From the NCBI RefSeq assembly GCF_014656055.1, contig NZ_BNBR01000001.1:1302001-1366000 (forward strand): a DNA stretch of 64,000 nucleotides, in the 5' to 3' direction. Both the position numbers and the translations under genes were made by a program. Below are positions 18,840 through 26,598 of the stretch, piece by piece (within the stretch, counting starts at the first letter, position 1; each line of letters starts with the position of its first letter). The notes under the pieces are model-generated. The model made no database searches. It saw only the letters and a list, made by a program, of their open reading frames with translations, and was not told where the DNA came from. This DNA comes from Streptomyces griseosporeus (lineage in GTDB: Bacteria; Actinomycetota; Actinomycetes; Streptomycetales; Streptomycetaceae).

Positions 18840-19296
18840 CGGGAGCGGACACGGGCGCGCCGTCGGTGGCGGTGAGGGCGCGCAGCGCGCGGACGAGTGT
18901 GGTGGCGGTCTCCTCGTCGAGCGGGGCGAGGAAGCGGCGTTCGGCGGCCCGGTGGGCGCGTTCGGCGCGGCGCAGGCACTCCCGCCCGTCGGGTGTCAGT
19001 TCGACGAGGTTGCGGCGGCGGTCCTCGGTGCAGCGGCGGCGGCGTACCAGGCCGTGGTCCTCCAGGCCGTCCAGGAGGGCGGCCGTGGTGGTGCGGTCCA
19101 GGCCCAGCCGCCGCGCCGTCTGTGCCTGCGACAGGGGTGCGCCGTCGGCGAGGGCGGCGAGCACGGCGAGGTCGTGGCCGTCCACGCCGTGCGGGACGAG
19201 CGCTGCGGCGGACACTCTGGTGAGCCGGGTGTGGGCGGCGTGGAGGAGGTGGACGAGCCGGACGTCGGAGGCGAGGGGCTGCTCGTCACGGGGCAT
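18829..19296 (-). CDS. MarR-family transcriptional regulator
   Basis: 155 residues with a winged helix-turn-helix. SQAQTARRLGLDRTTTAALLDGLEDHGLVRRR is the recognition region in outline (residues ~52-85), followed by the wing DRRRNLVELT. ATG at 19296 has no evident ribosome site and lies only a few bases from a possible -10 (TACAGT), so it may be leaderless. An 11-bp inverted repeat directly upstream may be its own operator. It is convergent with the phosphatase gene. Confidence 0.85.
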   Translation of the reverse strand: MPRDEQPLASDVRLVHLLHAAHTRLTRVSAAALVPHGVDGHDLAVLAALADGAPLSQAQTARRLGLDRTTTAALLDGLEDHGLVRRRRCTEDRRRNLVELTPDGRECLRRAERAHRAAERRFLAPLDEETATTLVRALRALTATDGAPVSAPVTE

Positions 19297-19311
19297 GTCG
19301 TGACTGTAGCC

Positions 19312-19344
19312 GGAGGTGATCGCCGGAGGTCTGCGATCACCTCC
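19312..19344. promoter_or_regulatory. 11-bp inverted repeat between ebo cluster and marR-type gene
   Basis: GGAGGTGATCG (19312-19322) and CGATCACCTCC (19334-19344) are perfect arms around an 11-base spacer. It lies just upstream of the MarR start and 12 bp past the last ebo-cluster stop. It may be an autoregulatory operator or a factor-dependent terminator; no U tract follows. Confidence 0.5.
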
Positions 19345-19355
19345 GTCGCCGGCGG

Positions 19356-20504
19356 CTACCTGCGGCGCAGGCGGGCGAGGTTGTCGTAGCCGATGCGGGC
19401 GTGCCGCAGGGACTGGGCGGGGTCGGTGGCGCTGGGCGCGTTGTCCTGCTCGACCATCGGGTTGTGGTAATTGCGGTGGCCGACGCGGGAGAAGAACGTC
19501 GTGTAGTCGATGACGCCGGTGCCGAACGGGACCATGTCGTAGCCCATGCCGTTGGTGGTGTTGGTGACGCCGTCCTTGGCGTGGAAGAGCGGGTAGCGCT
19601 TGTCGTACCGCTCGACCAGGCCGGCCGGGTCGAAGACGTTCGTCTGTGCGGAGCCGTCGTGGGCGGTGTAGGTGCGGAACTTGTACTGGGCGACGTGCGC
19701 CCAGAACACGTCCATCTCCAGCCAGACCAGTTGGGGGTCGGTGACGGTGAGGAAGTACTCCAGTTTGCGGACGCCGGAGCTGCGGGTGGGCCGGCCCTGG
19801 GCGTCGAGCGGGCCGCCGTCGAGGAGGAAGTTGTAGGCGGCGTCGTGGTTGTGGGTGTACAGCTTGATGCCGGCGCGGCGGGCGATCTCGCCGAGGGTGT
19901 TCCACTTGTCGGCGGCCACGTCCCAGTCGGCCTTGTAGGAGCTGGAGGTGGGGTCGCCGCCGGTGCCCATGTGGGCCATGCCGAGGATGTTCGCGATCTC
20001 CAGGTGCCTCTTGAAGGTGTCGAGGTCGGCGGTGGTCAGCGGCCAGGACGGCGGGATGAAGCCGTGGTTGCCCTGGGCGCGCAGGCCGAACTCGTCGAGC
20101 CAGCCCCGCAGGAGCTTGGCGCCTGCGACGGACTCCAGGCTCGCCCCGCCGGGGGCGTTGGCGTGCTGGCCGTAGCCGGCGAACTCGACCTGCCGGTAGC
20201 CGAAGCGGGCGAGCTGCTCGAACACGGCGCGGAACCCGGAGGGCAGCGGCGTGGACAGCGGGTCGCGGCCGATGGCGTCGCGGACGGTGTAGAGGATGAT
20301 GCCGCGTCTGTCGGCGGGCACGAGCGCGTGGCCGGTGCCGGTGGGCTCGGCCGCCGGGGCCGGGGCCGCGTGCACGGGGGTCGCGCCGAGGACGGGGGCG
20401 GCGATCGCGCCCGCGGCGACGGCGGTGCAGGTGCTCAGGAAGCGGCGGCGGTCGAGGCCGAGGGTGCGGCGCAGGGGTTCGTCGCTGGTGCGGAGGTCGG
20501 TCAC
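19356..20504 (-). CDS. Tat-exported TIM-barrel sugar isomerase-like protein
   Basis: 382 residues, AP-endonuclease-2/xylose-isomerase-like fold. The N-terminus carries a twin-arginine signal (DRRRFLSTC then a hydrophobic stretch ending VHAA), so the folded enzyme is exported, which is unusual for this fold. Metal-site candidates include EFAGYG, THNHD, EMDVFW and FHAKD. GTG at 20504 overlaps the EboF stop as GTGA, making it the last gene of the ebo-type cluster. Substrate unknown; ebo association suggests processing of an exported metabolite. Confidence 0.85.
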   Translation of the reverse strand: MTDLRTSDEPLRRTLGLDRRRFLSTCTAVAAGAIAAPVLGATPVHAAPAPAAEPTGTGHALVPADRRGIILYTVRDAIGRDPLSTPLPSGFRAVFEQLARFGYRQVEFAGYGQHANAPGGASLESVAGAKLLRGWLDEFGLRAQGNHGFIPPSWPLTTADLDTFKRHLEIANILGMAHMGTGGDPTSSSYKADWDVAADKWNTLGEIARRAGIKLYTHNHDAAYNFLLDGGPLDAQGRPTRSSGVRKLEYFLTVTDPQLVWLEMDVFWAHVAQYKFRTYTAHDGSAQTNVFDPAGLVERYDKRYPLFHAKDGVTNTTNGMGYDMVPFGTGVIDYTTFFSRVGHRNYHNPMVEQDNAPSATDPAQSLRHARIGYDNLARLRRR

Positions 20505-21916
20505 GGGTGCCTCTTTCCGTACGGGCCGTCGTCAAGACCGGCGAGGGTGAGCAGCAGGGACTTCACGTCGGTGGCCGCGAGGCGGTCGCCGACGGCGCGG
20601 GGGGTGGAGCACAGGAGGAGCGGACCGTCGTCGTCGCTCGCGGGGAGACGGCCGTGGCTGCCGCGCACGGGCGCGGGGTCGAGGGGTACGACCGCCATGC
20701 GGTAGCGCAGCCCGAGCTTCTTGCGGGCGAGCGCCCCGGCCGCCCTGACCTTCACGTAGGGGTCGAGGGGGTCGAGGAACAGCTCGGCCGGGTCGTAGCC
20801 GGGCTTGCGGTGGATCTCGACGAGCTGCGCGAAGTCGGGGGCGCGTGCGTCGTCGAGCCAGTAGTAGTACGTGAACCAGGCGTCCGGCGCGGCCACGGCG
20901 ACGAGTTCGCCCGAGCGCGGGTGGTCCAGGTGGTGGGCCTTCTTGCCTTCGTCGTCGAGGAGCAGGTCGAGCCCGGGCAGGTCCTGGAGGGCGGCGCGGG
21001 TGGCGTCGAGGTCCCCGGGGCGGCGGACGTAGACGTGGGCGATCTGGTGGTCGGCGACGGCGAAGGCGCGGGAGGCCATCGGGTCGAGGTACTCCATGCC
21101 GTCCTGGGTGTGCACCTCCAGCAGGCCGGCGCGGCGCAGCGCGCGGTTGATGTCGACGGGGCGGCTGACGCGGGTGATGCCGTACTCGGACAGGGCGACG
21201 ACGGTTCGGCCCTCGGCGCGGGCGTCGTCCAGCAGCGGGGCGAGCGCTGTGTCGAGGTCGCGGGCGGCCCGCAGGGAGCGCGGGTCGTCGGGGCCGTACC
21301 GCTGGAGGTCGTAGTCCAGGTGCGGCAGGTAACACAGTGTCAGGTCGGGGTGGCGGGTGCGCTGGATGTGGCGGGTGGCGTCGATGATCCAGCGGCTGGA
21401 GACGAGGTCGGCGCCCGGCCCCCAGAAGTGGAAGAGGGGGAACGTGCCGAGTTCGGAGGTGAGTTCGTCGTGCAGGGAGGGTGGCCGGGTGTAGCAGTCG
21501 GGTTCCTTGCGGCCGTCGGCGTAGTAGACGGGCCGCGGGGTGACGGTGTAGTCGGTGTCGGCGCCCATGGCGTACCACCAGCAGATGTTGGCGACGGTGT
21601 AGCCGGGGTGGGCGCGGCGGGCGGCGTCCCACAGCTTGTCGCCGGCGACGAGGCCGTTGTGCTGGCGCCACAGCAGGACGTCGCCGAGTTCGCGGAAGTA
21701 CCAGCCGTTGCCGACGATGCCGTGTTCGCCCGGGTGGGTGCCGGTGAGGAACGTCGACTGGGCGGCGCAGGTGACCGCGGGCAGCACGGTGCCGAGGTGG
21801 GCGCGGGAGCCGGTGTCGGCGAGCGCCTTCAGGTGCGGCATGTGGGGCAGCAGGCGCGGGGTGAGGCCGACGACGTCGAGGACGAGCAGCGGGGTCGGCG
21901 CGCCGGGTGCGGTCAT
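20501..21916 (-). CDS. eboF: EboF-like nucleotide pyrophosphatase/phosphodiesterase
   Basis: 471 residues, alkaline phosphatase/type I phosphodiesterase superfamily. The metal ligand Asp is in LDVVG at the N-terminus and the nucleophile Thr is in the region PAVTCAAQSTFLTGT. The later ligands HPGEHG, HLDYD and SEYGI are also present. It has no signal peptide. ATGA overlap with the EboE gene. In ebo operons this member accompanies EboA-E and takes part in an ill-defined metabolite-traffic function; the hydrolysed substrate is unknown. Confidence 0.85.
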   Translation of the reverse strand: MTAPGAPTPLLVLDVVGLTPRLLPHMPHLKALADTGSRAHLGTVLPAVTCAAQSTFLTGTHPGEHGIVGNGWYFRELGDVLLWRQHNGLVAGDKLWDAARRAHPGYTVANICWWYAMGADTDYTVTPRPVYYADGRKEPDCYTRPPSLHDELTSELGTFPLFHFWGPGADLVSSRWIIDATRHIQRTRHPDLTLCYLPHLDYDLQRYGPDDPRSLRAARDLDTALAPLLDDARAEGRTVVALSEYGITRVSRPVDINRALRRAGLLEVHTQDGMEYLDPMASRAFAVADHQIAHVYVRRPGDLDATRAALQDLPGLDLLLDDEGKKAHHLDHPRSGELVAVAAPDAWFTYYYWLDDARAPDFAQLVEIHRKPGYDPAELFLDPLDPYVKVRAAGALARKKLGLRYRMAVVPLDPAPVRGSHGRLPASDDDGPLLLCSTPRAVGDRLAATDVKSLLLTLAGLDDGPYGKRHP

Positions 21917-23073
21917 GGCAGCTCCTTCAGGCCGAGGTCCGTGAGCAGGTCGCGGGCGAGGGTGAGTTCGGCGGCGATGCCGTCGGCGAGCCGGTCCCGG
22001 GTGCGGGGGCGCAGCTCGGGCGGGAGGGCCTGCCAGGTGTAGGTCTCGACCTCCAGGTGGCGGGTGAGCGGGCGCGGCCCGCCGACGAGCCGGGCCAGCG
22101 CGGTCTTGAGCACGGGGAGGGTGGAGGTGAGGGGCGGGGCGGGCGCGGCGTGCAGGGGGACGTGGAAGTGGGCGCGCCAGGGCGCCGCGTCGGGCAGCGC
22201 GTCCCCGGTGAGGGCCTCGTCGAGGTCGTCGGTGCCGCGCAGGCCGGCGGCGGTGAGGGTGCGGGTCTGGTGCAGGAAGCGGGGCTCGGCGAACGCGGCG
22301 AGCGCCCGGCGCACCTCGGGCAGGTGCGGCTGCCCGGCGTGCAGCGCGGCGGACAGCTGCGCCTTGACGACGGGCACGCCGGCCTCCGTGAGGGCGTCCA
22401 GTGCGCGCCGCGGGTCCTCGAAGGAGGTGGCGAGATGGCATGTGTCCACGCAGACGCCGATCCTTGGGTGGCCGATCGCGGTCAGCGGGGCGAGGGCGTC
22501 GCCGGTGGTCTCGACGACACAGCCGGGCTCGGGTTCGAGGCCGACGCGGACCGAGCGGCCGGTCAGTTCCGCCAGCGCGTCGAGGCAGTCGGCGAGCGAG
22601 CGCAGCGCGTCGAGCGCGCGGGGCGTGCCGGGTGCGGTGCGCCAGGCCAGCGGCAGCGTGGAGATGCTGCCCTCGGTGACGTCGTCCGGCAGCAGCCCGG
22701 TCAGGACGCGCGCGAGGGCGGTGGTGTACTCCAGCCGTTCCGGGTCGGTCCAGTCCGGCCGGTAGACGCGGTACTTGACCTCGTCGGCGCCGAACCCCTC
22801 GTAGGGGAAGCCGTTGAGGGTGACCACCTCCAGACCGCGCCGGTCCAGCTCGTCCCGCAGGGTGCGCAGAGCGGAGGGGTCGGCGGCGAGGGTGCGGGCG
22901 GCGTCCCGGGCGAGCCACAGGCCGATGCCGAGCCGGTCGCGGCCGAGGCGGCGGCGGACCGGCTCGCAGTGGTCGCGCAGCTGGGCGAGGACGCCGTCGA
23001 AGGTCTCGGCGGGGTGCACGTTCGTGCAGTACGCGAGGTGGACGATGGTCCCGTCCGGGTGGCGGAAGCGCAT
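21913..23073 (-). CDS. eboE: Metabolite-traffic protein EboE
   Basis: 386 residues, TIM-barrel fold of the xylose isomerase-like class. The characteristic EboE opening HLAYCTNVHPAETF is present, as are LNGFPYEGFG, EPEPGCVVET and the metal-site-like VDTCHL. It starts 3 bp after the EboB stop and overlaps EboF by 4 bp. EboE is diagnostic of ebo clusters, which in cyanobacteria are linked to movement of scytonemin precursors to the periplasm (family knowledge). The Streptomyces substrate is not known. Confidence 0.9.
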   Translation of the reverse strand: MRFRHPDGTIVHLAYCTNVHPAETFDGVLAQLRDHCEPVRRRLGRDRLGIGLWLARDAARTLAADPSALRTLRDELDRRGLEVVTLNGFPYEGFGADEVKYRVYRPDWTDPERLEYTTALARVLTGLLPDDVTEGSISTLPLAWRTAPGTPRALDALRSLADCLDALAELTGRSVRVGLEPEPGCVVETTGDALAPLTAIGHPRIGVCVDTCHLATSFEDPRRALDALTEAGVPVVKAQLSAALHAGQPHLPEVRRALAAFAEPRFLHQTRTLTAAGLRGTDDLDEALTGDALPDAAPWRAHFHVPLHAAPAPPLTSTLPVLKTALARLVGGPRPLTRHLEVETYTWQALPPELRPRTRDRLADGIAAELTLARDLLTDLGLKELP

Positions 23074-23076
23074 CGC

Positions 23077-23925
23077 TCACTCCCCGCCGCGCAGCACGGA
23101 GTTGCCCTCGTGGGTGGGCGCGGTGGCGGCGACGTCGAGGACGAGCCGGCCGCTCATGCCGTAGAACTCCACCGGGTTGCGCCACAGCACCCGGTCCACG
23201 TCGTCCTCGGAGAACCCCTCGGCCAGCATCAGGTCGCCGACCTTGCGGGTCTTCAGCGGGTCGCTGCGGCCCCAGTCCGCGGCCGAGTTGACCAGCACCC
23301 GCTCCGGGCCGTACGCCTTCAGCAGCGCGACCATGCGGGCCTCGTCCATCTTGGTGTCCGGGTAGACGGAGAAGCCGAGCCAGCAGCCGCTGTCCTTCGC
23401 CTCCTCGACGGTGGTCTCGTTGAGGTGGTCGAGCAGCACGCGTTCCGTCCCGAGCGCGGACTCCCGTACGGCGTCCAGGGTGCGGCGCAGCCCGGCGAGC
23501 TTGTCGCGGTGCGGGGTGTGCACGAGGGCGGGCAGGCCGTGGTCGGCGGCGAGCTGGAGCTGGGCGGCCAGTGCCTTGTCCTCGGCGGGGGTCATCGCGT
23601 CGTAGCCGATCTCGCCGACGGCGACGACGCGGTCCTTGACCAGCCAGCGGGGCAGTTCGTCGAGGACGGGCAGGCAGCGCGGGTCGTTCGCCTCCTTCGG
23701 GTTGAGGGCGATCGTGCAGTGGTGGGCGATGCCGTACTGGGCGGCGCGGAACGGCTCCCAGCCGAGCAGGGAGTCGAAGTAGTCGCGGAAGGTGGCGGGC
23801 GCAGTGCGGGGCTGGCCGAGCCAGAAGGCGGGTTCGACGACGGCGCGGACGCCCGCCGCCCGCATGGCCTCGTAGTCGTCGGTGGTCCGGGACGTCATGT
23901 GGATGTGCGGGTCGAAGATGCGCAT
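23077..23925 (-). CDS. eboB: EboB-like TatD-family metal hydrolase
   Basis: 282 residues. Amidohydrolase-superfamily metal ligands appear as DPHIHM (residues 5-10), VGEIGYD, VHTPH and NSAADWG. The protein is cytoplasmic, with no signal. Its ATG overlaps the EboA stop codon by one base (TGATG). Assignment to EboB rests on the family plus its position between EboA and EboE; TatD proteins also include DNases, but that role is unlikely in this setting. Confidence 0.88.
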   Translation of the reverse strand: MRIFDPHIHMTSRTTDDYEAMRAAGVRAVVEPAFWLGQPRTAPATFRDYFDSLLGWEPFRAAQYGIAHHCTIALNPKEANDPRCLPVLDELPRWLVKDRVVAVGEIGYDAMTPAEDKALAAQLQLAADHGLPALVHTPHRDKLAGLRRTLDAVRESALGTERVLLDHLNETTVEEAKDSGCWLGFSVYPDTKMDEARMVALLKAYGPERVLVNSAADWGRSDPLKTRKVGDLMLAEGFSEDDVDRVLWRNPVEFYGMSGRLVLDVAATAPTHEGNSVLRGGE

Positions 23926-24512
23926 CACACCTCCTGGTCGGCGTGGTGGAGCACGCGGTGCAGGTCCTCCGGTACGGCACGGCCCGCGGCGGTGCGTTCG
24001 GCGGCGTAGTCGCGCAGCATGCGGGCGAGTTCGCCGTCGCCGCGGGCCCGCTCGGCGAGGTCCGCGACGGCGTCCACGGGCACGCCGGTGAACAGGCACT
24101 TCAGGACGGCGTGCCGCCAGCCGTGCCGGTCGAGGTGGCGGGCGGCGTACGGTCCGACGGCGGCGGCCAGCAGCCGGGTGTCGTTGGTGCGCAGGGCGTC
24201 CTCGACGAGCGGGAGGGCGTCCGGGCCGGGTACGAGGTCGGGCAGCGCCCGCAGCACGGCGAGGCGTTCCTCGGCGGTGCCCTGGAAGTAGACCCGGGCC
24301 AGGGCGGTCGCGTCGGGGCGGGCCGCGGCGAGGATGCGGATACGGGCGGCCTCGGCGTGCGCGGGCCCGCAGCGGCGGCCCGCCTCGGCCAGGCGCAGCT
24401 CCCACACGGAGATCGGGCCCTGGCTGTTCGGGCGGGCGGCGGCCTCGGCGAGGGCCTGGTCGAGCCAGGCGCGGGCGGCACCGGGCAGGTCGTCGGTGGT
24501 GGGTCGGCTCAT
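23925..24512 (-). CDS. eboA: EboA-family protein
   Basis: 195 residues, all-helical. The conserved EboA features are visible: RTNDTRLLAAAVGPYAA and AVLKCLFTGVPV (residues ~120-160). Biochemical role unknown; it is the marker gene for ebo clusters. ATG at 24512 has AGGGAG 8 bp upstream, and this site directly abuts the end of the inserted inverted-repeat element. The insertion therefore left the ribosome site intact but pushed the upstream stop codon 29 bp away. Confidence 0.9.
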   Translation of the reverse strand: MSRPTTDDLPGAARAWLDQALAEAAARPNSQGPISVWELRLAEAGRRCGPAHAEAARIRILAAARPDATALARVYFQGTAEERLAVLRALPDLVPGPDALPLVEDALRTNDTRLLAAAVGPYAARHLDRHGWRHAVLKCLFTGVPVDAVADLAERARGDGELARMLRDYAAERTAAGRAVPEDLHRVLHHADQEV

Positions 24513-24524
24513 GGGGTGCTCCCT

Positions 24525-24686
24525 AGGGGGTGTCTCGTCGGTCAGGCCGGGCTCCCGGCGCCTGGCACCGCGCCTCGCCGCGTTGTCGTCGGTCCCCGAC
24601 GCTCCGCGTCGACTCCCTCCTCCGCCTTGCGATGCACGGCACCAGACGCCGCTCGCTGATCCGGCCTGACCGACGAGACACCCCCT
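24525..24686. mobile_element. 162-bp MITE with 26-bp perfect terminal inverted repeats
   Basis: Arms 24525-24550 and 24661-24686 are exact inverted copies beginning AGGGGGTGTCTCGTCGGTCA, and weaker complementarity continues inward (GGCGCCTGG versus GGCGTCTGG). No transposase is encoded. The ends resemble termini of IS5-group elements from actinobacteria (recollection, not checked). CCCT occurs at both borders and may be a target duplication. The element supplies the last 47 codons of the upstream TIM-barrel gene. Confidence 0.88.
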
Positions 24687-25543
24687 GGTGCGGTTTCCGC
24701 CGCCCGCCGCAGGAACGGCAGCGAGACGGCGGCCTGGTGGGGGCCGGCGTGGGAGTGGCGGGGCAGCTCGACGACGGTCAGGCCGCGGTAGCCGGCCGCG
24801 GCGAGGGCCGCGAGGACGGGCGGGACGTCGAGTTCGCCCTCGCCGAACGGCAGGTGCTCGTGGACGCCGCGCCGCATGTCCTCGATCTGCACATGCCGTA
24901 GCCAGGGTGCGGCATCCCGTATGCAGTCGGCGGGCGACAGCGGCTCCAGGCACAGGCAGTGGCCGATGTCGAGGGTGAGCCCGAGGGCCCCCGGGTCGCC
25001 GAGGGTCCGGCGCAGCCGGTGGAAGTCGGCGAGCGTGGCGAGGAGATGACCGGGCTCGGGCTCCACGGCGAGGGGCACGCCGGCGGAGGCGGCGGCGTCC
25101 AGGACGGGGCCGAGCGCGTCCGCGAGCCGCTTCCAGGCGGTGTCCTCGTCCGTGCCGGCCGGGAGGACGCCGCTGAAGCAGTGCACGGCGTGCGCGCCGA
25201 GCTCGGCGGCGACCTGGACGGCGCGCAGCAGCAGGCCGGTGCGGCGGTCCCGGTCCCGGGGGTCCGGGTCGAGCAGCGAGGGCCCGTGCTTGCGGCGCGG
25301 ATCGAGGACGTACCGGGCTCCGGTCTCCACAGTGACCTGGAGGCCGAGCGCGTCGAGGCGCCGGGCGACCCGCCGGGTGCGCTCGGCGAGGCCGGGGGCG
25401 AGCGGGTCGAGGTGCATGTGGTCGAGGGTCAGGCCGACGCCGTCGTAGCCGAGGTCGGCGAGGAGCGCGAGGGCGTCGTCGAGGCGCAGGTCGGCGAGGC
25501 CGTTGGTGCCGTAGCCGAAGAGGAGGGGGCTGCCGGGCGTCAT
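24542..25543 (-). CDS. TIM-barrel sugar isomerase/epimerase, C-terminus altered by MITE
   Basis: 333 residues as read. Residues 1-285 are a normal xylose-isomerase-like barrel (GYDGVGLTLDH, AVEPEPG, LTLDIGHC, HVQIEDM, VVELPRH). Residues 287-333 come from the inverted-repeat element and end at a stop inside its left arm. Deleting 24525-24686 gives a 290-residue protein ending GSTP with its TGA overlapping the EboA ATG. The gene starts ATGA-coupled to the UbiA gene. The barrel should still fold, since the foreign tail follows the last strand and helix (inference). Its substrate is unknown. Confidence 0.85.
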   Translation of the reverse strand: MTPGSPLLFGYGTNGLADLRLDDALALLADLGYDGVGLTLDHMHLDPLAPGLAERTRRVARRLDALGLQVTVETGARYVLDPRRKHGPSLLDPDPRDRDRRTGLLLRAVQVAAELGAHAVHCFSGVLPAGTDEDTAWKRLADALGPVLDAAASAGVPLAVEPEPGHLLATLADFHRLRRTLGDPGALGLTLDIGHCLCLEPLSPADCIRDAAPWLRHVQIEDMRRGVHEHLPFGEGELDVPPVLAALAAAGYRGLTVVELPRHSHAGPHQAAVSLPFLRRAAETAPGGVSSVRPDQRAASGAVHRKAEEGVDAERRGPTTTRRGAVPGAGSPA

Positions 25544-26598
25544 GTGATGCTCACCTTCCGGGCGAGGCGGGCCCCGAGCGGGGCGAGCGCGGCGGTGACC
25601 AGCGCGGTGCCCCGGGCCCCGGACCGCGCGGCGAGCGCCGCCTGCAGCGGCACGGTCGCCCGGATCCCGGCGCCGACGGCCCGCTGGGTGAGCGGGGGCG
25701 AGGCGTTGAGGACGGCGTGGGCGTAGGGGCGGGCCACGGTGGCGGCGTAGAGGGCGGTGAGGGCGGGGACGACTGCATGGGCCGGACGGCCGGGGGTGGG
25801 GGTGCCGGTGGGGCGGGATGCGCGGGTTCCGGCGGAGCGGGCCGCGAGTGCGCCGGAGAAGTACGAGGGGAGGGCACGGGTGAGGCGCTCGATGACCGCA
25901 CCGGCGGAGCCCGGTGCGAGTGCGCCGGTGGGCGTCGCCGCGCCGGAAGCCGGCCCGGTGCGGGCGGAGGCGGGTCGGGTCAGGGCCCCGGCCAGCAGGG
26001 TCGTCGCCGTCAGTGCCGCCAGGGGGGCCAGCGGGGCGCCGCCGCGGGTCTCGGTGCGGGAGACGGTCGTGACGGCGAGGGTGTGGGTGCCGAGGAGGGC
26101 CGCCGAGGAGAGGGCGGCCCGGGTGCGGCCGGTCGTGGCCGCGGCGCCGAGCAGCAGGTCGAGGGCGCGCGCGGCCGCCATGGCCGCGGGTCCTGCCGGG
26201 GTGTGCTTCAGGACCAGGTCGTACGCCCAGACCGTGGCCGCCAGCGGTACGGCGACCATGAGGGCGGGGCGGCCGGCGCGGGCCGCGAGGCCCAGGCCGG
26301 CCGCCGTGAGCGCGCCGGCCGCGGTGAGCGCCGCCGCGGGGCGGACACGGCCGGACGGCAGCGGCCGGTGCGGGCGGTCCACGGCGTCCTCGGCGCGGTC
26401 CGCCCAGTCGTTGAGGGCCATCCCGGCCTCGTACAGGCACACCGAGGCGCCGGCGGCGAGCAGGGTGCGCCGGCCGGGGCGGGCGCCGGCCGCCGCCGTG
26501 CCGGCCAGGACGTCGCCGGGGACGGTGACCAGGGCGGGCAGCCGCAGCAGTTCGGCCCAGGCGCGCAGCCGCCCGGCCCGGCGCGCGGCGCGGCTCAT
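25540..26598 (-). CDS. eboC: EboC-like UbiA-family prenyltransferase
   Basis: 352 residues with about eight to nine membrane segments. The first Asp-rich motif is NDWADRAED (63-71) followed by DRPHRPLPSG, the UbiA prenyl-diphosphate site. The second site is degenerate (YDLVLKHTP). An alanine/threonine-rich insertion around residues 210-270 is unusual for the family and looks like a flexible loop. ATGA overlaps join it to the inositol-phosphate synthase upstream and the TIM-barrel gene downstream. In ebo clusters it is thought to prenylate, and so membrane-anchor, a cyclitol or similar product (inference). Confidence 0.87.
   Translation of the reverse strand: MSRAARRAGRLRAWAELLRLPALVTVPGDVLAGTAAAGARPGRRTLLAAGASVCLYEAGMALNDWADRAEDAVDRPHRPLPSGRVRPAAALTAAGALTAAGLGLAARAGRPALMVAVPLAATVWAYDLVLKHTPAGPAAMAAARALDLLLGAAATTGRTRAALSSAALLGTHTLAVTTVSRTETRGGAPLAPLAALTATTLLAGALTRPASARTGPASGAATPTGALAPGSAGAVIERLTRALPSYFSGALAARSAGTRASRPTGTPTPGRPAHAVVPALTALYAATVARPYAHAVLNASPPLTQRAVGAGIRATVPLQAALAARSGARGTALVTAALAPLGARLARKVSIT

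Noticed and set aside
20501..23980. Very long minus-strand open frame suggesting one giant EboE-EboF fusion
   Set aside because: The recognisable EboF sequence starts at ATG 21916, and the part upstream is a shadow of eboE and eboB in another frame. The ATGA overlap marks separate genes.
24525..24686. Full insertion sequence
   Set aside because: Only 162 bp with no transposase; it is a non-autonomous element.
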